Positions 33,115 through 39,644 of a stretch of DNA of 39,644 nucleotides are shown here, one piece after another. Numbering within the stretch: the first letter of the stretch is position 1; each line of letters begins with the position of its first letter. A program made the position numbers and the translations under genes. The notes below the pieces were generated by a model. It did not search any database, was not told the DNA's origin, and saw only the letters and a program-made list of their open reading frames with translations. Source of the DNA: Polytrichum commune (taxonomy: Eukaryota > Streptophyta > Polytrichopsida > Polytrichales > Polytrichaceae). The DNA lies in the NCBI GenBank assembly GCA_950295325.1, contig OX485807.1, positions 49,776,796 to 49,816,439 on the forward strand, given 5' to 3'.

Positions 33115-34147
33115 ACTTTGGGAGAATGTCACACATACATGTCACCAAATTTTGTAATGTATGTGAAGCATGCATGGTGAAGAAGGAGCATCCTCGTGAC
33201 GCCAACCTTAGCCCGTGAAACCCATATTGGTCTCTGGACTCTTTGCCATGGTAGGCATGGGTGTGTTAGGTCCACTCCTACCCCACCATCAATGGGCAAA
33301 ACTACATAGTTGTGGCCACCACCTCCTTCAACGAGTGGGTGGAATTGCAGTCATTAACCTCAAAAAATTACAAATTGATTGTGCAATTCCTTTTTTGACA
33401 AAGTATTCATGCAATACTCTTGCCCACAAGAAATCATGACCGACAATGGCTTAGAATTTTGTAATGTCCTCATGGACATTGTTTCTCTCCAAATAAATGT
33501 CAAGCATATCACCCCCAACCCCTATCATCCTCATTGGAATGGTTTACGTGATACTTTAACCGCATACTATGTACATAACTTGAGAAGAATGGTAGTTCTA
33601 ACAACAAGTGGCAAGAACTACTACATGACAGCTTCTTTGCAAACGAAACCATTCCAACACCAACTACTCATCATTTGAGCTCCTCTTTGGCCGTAAGATT
33701 ATGTAGATCCCCTTGAATGCAAGGTAGTTGAACATGTTTCCTTTTACACATACTTTGAAGAATTTATAGGATGCAAAAAGGGGATGATCAAAGCGGCCCA
33801 CTGCAACATCAATTGCCCATAGTTTGCTCCAAAAATCAATCATGACAAGTGAATCAAATTCAATCATCACTTCACTTTAAGGGACATGGTGGCATATCTC
33901 AAAGAGAAGAAGTGTGAGCGTAAGGGCAAATTTAGAGCCCAATACGTTGGGCCCTACATCATCACCAAGGTGCATCTTGTGGAATGCAAGTTTTTCATTG
34001 AACCAACTCGTGTGGGGGTCGTCGCAATTCTCTTCGAGGTTCCTACTTTTGATCTACTCTGATGCACATTGGACACCGACCTCAACAACCTCAACATTGT
34101 CGGATGAGAGATCAATTGGGTGCCGAAATCCATTCAAGATTTGAATC
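33115..34147 (+). pseudogene. Ty3-type retrotransposon integrase, multiply broken
   Basis: This is the pol 3' end of a plant Ty3 (gypsy) LTR retrotransposon, whose integrase would insert element DNA into chromosomes. The order seen in successive plus frames is: a Cys pair of the zinc-binding domain (CNVCEAC, 33153-33173); PILVSG...MVGMGVLGPL (from 33218); the core motif IMTDNGLEFCN (about 33434-33466); YHPHWNGL followed by RDTL (about 33523-33558); WQELLHDSFFA (about 33610); FELLFGRK (about 33675); and a C-terminal YVGPYIITKV (33938-33967). At least three frameshifts (near 33213, 33600 and 33665) and several stops break it. Of the catalytic D,D,E, the first Asp is Gly (MVGMGV), the second is kept (TDNG) and the Glu position reads Asp (NGLRD). 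The copy cannot be functional. It lies just upstream of a polypurine tract and a probable 3' LTR. Confidence 0.85.
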
Positions 34148-34260
34148 CACTTTAGTGTCAAAAGCCTAACAAGGCTTTTTCTCATGATAGATTTTCTCAA
34201 TGAGTATTTTTGTATCTTAGTTTTCTAATGCTAGTATGTCCTCTTAATCACTCTCTTATA

Positions 34261-34281
34261 AGAGGGCTGGGGGATGGGGGG
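34261..34281 (+). promoter_or_regulatory. Polypurine tract of the Ty3-type element
   Basis: AGAGGGCTGGGGGATGGGGG lies downstream of the integrase relic, where the plus-strand primer and the 3' LTR boundary are expected. Confidence 0.55.
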
Positions 34282-34394
34282 TTTAGTATCACATATGTAA
34301 TGCTAAGTATTAGAAGGCACGAAGTTATGGCTCGGGCCAATGGGAGAACATGCCTACCGGTAATCATGGTGTCTAAATGGTCACCTACTTTGAG

Positions 34395-34402
34395 TATATA
34401 AA
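34395..34402 (+). promoter_or_regulatory. TATA box of the presumed LTR promoter
   Basis: TATATAAA, 36 bp upstream of the MITE insertion. The MITE therefore separates it from the expected transcript start region. Confidence 0.4.
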
Positions 34403-34437
34403 CGAACATGACCTCTTAATCAAGGCAAGGAAGTGGG

Positions 34438-35000
34438 CACGGGTAGGTCACTTAGTGCATTTTAAAAACGACGTGCGGCATAATATAGAGAGGATTAAAA
34501 TCATTTGAAATAAAAATTATAAAGGAATTCCAAATAATGAAGGGGCCATTAAATGTAGACAATCCCATTATAAGTAAGTTAGATGGACATAAAATGTGGG
34601 CCATTCTTTTTTTGTAAAATTAATATAGGGGCTGAAGATAAGGATCCTAGAAGGTATATTTAGTATGTTTGCTATGGTCTCCTATGTGTTTTCTTCATAA
34701 CTTTGTTTGTAATGATATTACTGTTTGCACCCTTCTTTGTTTCCATGGTTTCCCTTAACACTCGTCAATGCGTTAGGAAGTAGATTAGCTTTTATTACTT
34801 AAAAGGAATATAGAGTACAAAAAATTGCAGTGACTTGGACAATATAAGTAATGGAAGGGTGCAAACAAATGGGCCATTTTTGAAATTTAAGTAATTATAG
34901 GGAGGCTTTAATTCAACCCTTGAAGGTAAATAGCCCCAAAACAAAAAAAAACCCCAGCCGCACGTGGTGCACAAAAATGCCTTAGAGTGACCTACCCGTG
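34438..35000. mobile_element. hAT-like MITE, copy 2 (563 bp, exact 8-bp TSD)
   Basis: Both ends read CACGGGTAGGTCACT (15 bp exact), then continue imperfectly through GCATTTT and ACGTGCGGC, about 45 bp in all. GAAGTGGG is duplicated at 34430-34437 and 35001-35008. An 8-bp duplication and CA...TG ends fit the hAT superfamily. It aligns with 17862-18401 over its full length. Noncoding. Confidence 0.85.
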
Positions 35001-35089
35001 GAAGTGGGGAGCTTAATTCCATTGTTTTCATCCATCCAATGTACTCACAATGTATGTCATCCAAGAATATTCATCTGGCATTATTCACA

Positions 35090-36244
35090 TTTTGTGTTGC
35101 CAAGCTATGACAACAAACCCTAACCCTTGATCGCAAAGAGCATCCTATGACTCACGACACGCCACAAGCGCAAACCCCCGTACACATGCAAGCCACTCAC
35201 TTGAGGCCTCTAGAAGCTAGCATGTGAATGTTTCTTAGTATCACATTGAATACCTTTTACAATGATTCCAAATCTTTGAAAATAACTCAAACAATGGATC
35301 AACGTACACCATGATGAATATAAGAAAAACGGACTTTCGTTCACATCAATGCATGGACACCGAAGTTTTTTCTTTTTCTTTTATTTTCTTGGATCAACTT
35401 AAATAGTCTAATTTTTGGGTTCTAAATGATATTCTGCTATATTGCATAAGAGTATAATTGTAGACTATGATTTGGCATGGCAAACTTAAACTTGAAAGCC
35501 TAGTTGATTGCAACTTTTAGGAATCTTTACAATTGGATGGTCATTTGCTTGTAGAGCCTAACAATCCTTTTTATGCAAAGATTTTTTGGGTATAGATTCG
35601 TAAATCAATTGCAAGAGAGTGAAATGTGTGCACGGTCAGTGTCTTGAGAAAGCTTCAATGTACTCATTGAATTTGAACTTCTAAAAAATAAAAATCACTT
35701 GGTTCTAAAAGTTTTTAGCTCACTCAAGTTTCGTACTTAGGGTTAGCCTATAAACTACTCACCCAATGTCAATCCCCGTGCTTCGACACTCAAGAAACCT
35801 ATTGCTTTGCAATGCCGAGACTATGTATGATTTCTACATGTAGTAGTAATTAGGCCCAACATCTGACTTTGAAAGGCTATAGCATCCAATTCTTTTCGCA
35901 AATGAGAAATTAACCACCAAGTCTTGGATGAAATGCATAAAATTTGAAGATAATCCGCTAAGAGTAGGTGATAGCCAAAAAATGTGCATTACAACTATGA
36001 AGGTGAGGCCGTGTTTTTTGCAGGCATGCGTTTTTTTTTTGTTTTTTTTTGTTTTGGCCAAGCATATAGTAAAATACAAAAGAGAATCAATAATATATTC
36101 ATGTATGTGGGGATGATGTTCTTCCATATATAGAAACTCCGGTCCCTTTTTAGCAAGGGGCCGGCGTGAATAAAGGTCCGTTCGTAATGCCAATGACCCG
36201 ATGCCCACCTGAGAAGGGGACATTGAGACAATACTACTCTCCCC
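35090..36244. other. Intergenic, nothing identifiable
   Basis: A 129-codon minus frame (36223-35834) contains a Lys-rich stretch translated from a T-rich tract and matches no known family. T-rich homopolymers lie near 36030-36052. Confidence 0.35.
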
Positions 36245-36499
36245 TTTCGAGGATGGACACTATAGTGACACACCATACTAGTTCCTAGCTAGCCACTAGT
36301 GCCTTGAAGATACCGGACATGGTGTCCCCCCAAAGGGCTTTCAGGTACCCATACAACAAGGTCCAAGGACCCCCCACCATAGTTGGGTGGACTAAGGTGG
36401 TGAGCACCACGCCGGCATGGGCAGTAGAACCCACAACCTCCTCATTGGGGGCCATGAGCCCTAACCACCAAGCCAAGGCCCGTGGTGCTCCAGATCTTC
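36245..36499 (-). mobile_element. tRNA-derived SINE (minus strand)
   Basis: The minus strand reads GCCTTGGCTTGGTGGTTAGG, with A box TGGCTTGGTGG (plus 36465-36475), then B box GGTTCTACTGC (36421-36431) 33 nt further on. This is the best preserved Pol III promoter in the window, with a head typical of plant SINEs. The body downstream is GC-richer than the surroundings. The 3' end and target duplication are not resolved. Confidence 0.6.
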
Positions 36500-36787
36500 T
36501 TCCATTATAAATGATGGGCTAATTTAATGTCCAAGTAAAACTTAAAACAACAAAAGTTGAAACCATACAAGGATGTGCCTATGATATGTTGCCTTTGGGC
36601 CCTTGCAAATTGAGTGGGAGTTGAGGTATCACAACACAAAGACCACCTCCTGTCAATAAGTGTTTGAGTGGCATAAGTGAAACTTGATGCAACTTCTTAG
36701 GAAGTCTATGTCATTAGCATATCAAAAAAAGGATTATGCCCTTTGTTTATTACTTTATATTCTGAATAAAAACAAAAGACACTAAGT

Positions 36788-37290
36788 TAGATGGGTCTTA
36801 AATGGTCACTTCATTCTCATTAGCCCAATTCTCCTTAGGAAGTGAAACACTCGATTTCCATAGAGGGCTCTCTATTCCAGCACAAGACAATCATTTCCCC
36901 CTCAAGTTTAGCCACGTGTCAATCCTACATTGGTAGAGACCCTCTTGAAACCCATGTACAAACTACACTCTAGCACTACTAAGTATGAAATAGAGTGTGC
37001 TCCGCAGTAGTATGAGATGGTTCATAAATCCAAATTAAGGTTGTAGCCACTGTCTTCATAATATTCCAAACTCACATGAATATCTTAGTCATTATCAACA
37101 TGAAGATTCTCATAATCATTATCATTAAATGGTCATAGAGGTCCCCTTTCCCCCACCCAATTATATTGACTGTTGAACTTAAAATGATTATAATCTTTTG
37201 AGCACATAGTCCAATCTCATTTAAACACATGCTTGTTTGGTATATATCATTGGAGCCACACCTGAACACATACCACTCAAATTGGGTGTC
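36788..37290. repeat. Dispersed repeat R, copy 4, with an internal insertion
   Basis: It starts TAGATGGGTCTTAAATGG, matching 10575. Beyond about 37010 it aligns with copy 1 through GAGATGGTTCATAAATCCAAATT, TGTTGAACTTAAAATG and CACATACCACTCAAAT. About 150 bp between 36850 and 37000 are absent from the other copies. Confidence 0.52.
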
Positions 37291-37481
37291 CTAATAAGGA
37301 AAGATACTAAAGAAGGGTTGTTTCACCCTAGGTCATGTCTTTGGACATGGTGGTGCTCAATTGATGAGGCCATGTGGGTATCACATGTGGATTAGAAAAA
37401 GAATGTCAATAGACATGTGCAGATTTGGGTCTGATACTTATACAGACTAGTTAAGACCACACTATCTATCTACTTGGGTTA

Positions 37482-37982
37482 GGGCCACTTCACACACGAG
37501 ACTGAGAGCCCATGATCAGTACATTTCAAGCACTCTCATTGGTGGAAAAGGTGAAGCCGGTCCAAGTTCGCTTCACACTATGCTTGAGGGACCAACGGAG
37601 TATGTGAATGCAAGGTGGATGTAAAAGTCTACATGGATTCCTACATGGCATCCAATGGATCATGTTTTATGGTCATTTGGATTGTTTTCAAAAACCATCT
37701 CTTGGAGGTAGGCCTAACACAAAACCAGGAGACCATGGCACTCCGAACCCTTACAACCGTTGGTTTATTTTGCTTTATGATATGTTAGGACCCACAATAA
37801 TAGAAATTCATTGAAATAGCATTTGGTTGGGGGCCCAATCACATAACGACTTCACACTACACTTGAGGGTTTGTGACCACACTACTTGATTTTGGAGGTG
37901 TCTTGGGACAACCTTTGGACACTTTCTTTTGGGCTCTCACAATGTCATGGTCACGGCTCTTGGCTTGTGTGTGAAGTGGCCC
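37482..37982. mobile_element. Tourist/Harbinger-like MITE, family T1, full copy B (501 bp)
   Basis: The ends are TTA|GGGCCACTTCACACACGAG and CTTGTGTGTGAAGTGGCCC|TCA, so the right duplication is one transition away from TTA. It is the reverse complement of copy A at 21679-22179 with exactly the same length and high similarity. Many CpG sites of copy A are TG or CA here. Confidence 0.88.
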
Positions 37983-37989
37983 TCAATGT

Positions 37990-39566
37990 GGCATCAGAAA
38001 TAAAGTGTGACATATTTATTGTGGTCACATCTATTATAAAGTCGATGTGTTATATTGTTACAAATTGTCTATTATACATGATTAAAGTTGTAACTTCTTA
38101 ATGAACTAGGATGAGCAAGTCATAACATACTTTTGTTAAGTAAGAAAGGAGAACCATGAGAGGGTGGGAAAACCCAATGTTGGGGTAAAAAAAATGTCAT
38201 GCTGATATATACTAGACTCCATGTTGTCGTTGGGTTTCGCTCACCCACCGAGAAGCATCCTTTTGGTAGAGGTAACCTCAACACTCAAAATACCATTGGG
38301 GTTCTCATAAGGACAACTGGAAGTTTTTCTCTCTCCAAAATAGTACAATAGTCGCATCCCCATGTGTATAAGACAAATGCTCACAAGACAAATTATGGGT
38401 TGAAAAGTCCGAACCAGTTGTTATATGATGTTGAAAAAAAACTATCCATGATGTTGTTGGAAAAGATTGATGATGTTGAGTGCGCATCGGTGCCAACTAA
38501 AACTAGACTGAGTACCCAAAAAAAAAATGGTGTGGTAGAAGGGCCATGCATATGTTGAAGATTGACTGAAGAGTGTGGAACTACATGGGAGGAAGAAACA
38601 ATGAATCTAGAGAGGGGACTCAGGTTGTGGTTGGCAACAATGCCCAAAGTTGAAGTGGTTCACAATTTTTTTATTTTATTTTTTATTTTTTGGTAGGACA
38701 CTATGGGAAGTGACAAAGAAATAAGGACGAGCTAATTAAATTTATTGGTGACAATCCCCCATGGAACTAGACCCCCACTACATAACCAACCAAAAGGTGT
38801 CCAAACCCACTAGGAAAAACCGGTACCAATGTAATTGTTTGTAGATGAATATGAGGCAGAATACAATAGTATTCATTCAAGAGGCAACATAAAAGAAGGA
38901 TATACATAAAGGTTAGCAAAACCTTGTTGTTAGCATGACCTAACCCTTACATTCCCGGGTGTTAGTATGGCCATGGAGAATGAGTTTAGGTGTCAATGGT
39001 TATAGGATTGGGAGGCCCATATAGGGCACGCTTTTAGGGAGGGTGTTGGGATTATCACTTTTCTACCTTACCGAGCATAGTCAATGCACCAAGAAACCAT
39101 GAATTATCTTTTTGAAATGCAATACAATATGGGTCCTTCAGTTCCTAAAAGGTCAAAACCAAAACTTCAAAATTCACGAGATTTATGTAGCATAGCATTA
39201 CTCAACCAATAAGGCATGCAAACATATTTCATTTACTTATCTTCAAAAGATATGTAACTTGGTTGCTCATCATATCATGTACTTTAGTGTTGATTTGTTT
39301 TTTAAAATTCACAAAAAATAAACTTTCCTATTTTGTGATGTTCTCAATCAAACGAAAAGAATGTATGGTAAAAAAGATAACAAATGTTCAAAACGTTAGG
39401 GAAAATATCTTAATTTACGCCAAATATGATATGCAACTTCAATGTGTGGTAAGGTGTGGATCCAAGATTGAACATCACAAGACACAAGTTCTTGGAAAAT
39501 GAATAAATAAATGGACATAGCGCTCAAAACAACTTAACTATTCTAGACTCAATAATCAAAATAGTT
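37990..39566. other. Intergenic, nothing identifiable
   Basis: Only short unassigned ORFs are present. A G11 run follows at 39567-39577. Confidence 0.4.
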
Positions 39567-39644
39567 GGGGGGGGGGGTATATGTTATTTAAGTTGAGAGA
39601 AAATCTTCAATTTGATGATGAATAAGAGACTCATACCAAATCCA

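Larger units (their letters stand above)
34282..35085 (+). mobile_element. Probable 3' LTR of the Ty3-type element, split by a MITE
   Basis: It begins right after the polypurine tract and has a U3-like TATATAAA at 34395-34402. It continues across the MITE at 34438-35000 into GGAGCTTAATTCC... . The right end is a guess; no 5' LTR is in the window for comparison. Excluding the MITE, the LTR would be about 240 bp. Confidence 0.42.

Noticed and set aside
17862-35000. The similar ~550-bp segments at 17.9 and 34.4 kb as the two LTRs of one retrotransposon
   Set aside because: Each has its own inverted ends and its own 8-bp flanking duplication, and no coding region bridges them. They are independent MITE insertions.
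35834-36223. A 129-codon minus-strand frame as a gene
   Set aside because: Its Lys-rich middle is the translation of T-rich homopolymers and the rest matches nothing known.
21858-37800. A ~60-codon frame (22046-21858, minus) in MITE T1-A also largely open in copy B
   Set aside because: Most differences between the two copies in this frame change the amino acid (e.g. Val/Met, Thr/Ile, Arg/Gln). Copy B stops earlier. This fits neutral decay, not a maintained peptide.
1-39644. CRISPR arrays, prophage, operons or ribosome binding sites
   Set aside because: No regularly spaced identical repeats and no clustered same-strand ORFs. All evidence points to eukaryotic repeat-rich DNA.

Overview
The window looks like gene-poor nuclear DNA of a land plant with a large, repeat-filled genome. 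It is AT-rich and stop-dense on both strands. It carries Tourist-like miniature transposons flanked by TAA/TTA, tRNA-headed SINE relics, a broken Ty3-type integrase, a LINE relic, microsatellites and many poly(G)/poly(C) runs. I found no intact gene, rRNA, functional tRNA, CRISPR array or prokaryotic operon. The lineage (fern, gymnosperm or flowering plant) cannot be fixed from the sequence alone.

Layout. 1-3,700: an inverted-repeat element holding a short exon-like ORF, two SINE-like relics, microsatellites, and a frameshifted zinc-finger-like reading frame on the minus strand. 3,700-15,000: mostly decayed sequence with copies of one unidentified dispersed repeat (R), a strong hairpin at 6,431-6,521, short tandem repeats and more SINE-like boxes. 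14,900-18,400: LINE tail relic, a CACTA-type foldback MITE, a deleted Tourist-like MITE, a SINE-like relic, a possible Stowaway-like MITE and a hAT-like MITE.

19,900-25,550 is the densest part. Two Harbinger/Tourist-like elements are followed by a tandem array of ~255-bp monomers. That array was entered by a 501-bp Tourist-like MITE and by a TTAA-flanked, piggyBac-like element. A SINE tail with target duplication comes next, then a 1.45-kb TAA-flanked element that itself contains a foldback and a CACTA-like MITE. 26,700-31,900: a 28-bp stem hairpin, another Harbinger-like copy, a truncated Tourist-like copy and microsatellites. 33,100-35,090: the 3' end of a degenerate Ty3-type retrotransposon (integrase relic, polypurine tract, probable 3' LTR with a TATA box). 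A 563-bp hAT-like MITE with an exact 8-bp target duplication sits inside the LTR. 36,200-38,000: a minus-strand SINE, another R copy and a second full 501-bp Tourist-like MITE.

No genes work together here. The content is layers of mobile DNA whose nesting gives a relative insertion order. The most useful observations are: several Harbinger-like families sharing one terminal skeleton; the piggyBac-like TTAA element; the hAT-like MITE pair whose two outer ends match within each copy; and the tandem array rejoined by removing two insertions. All element classes were assigned from termini and target duplications seen by eye. No transposase for any of the MITEs was found in the window.
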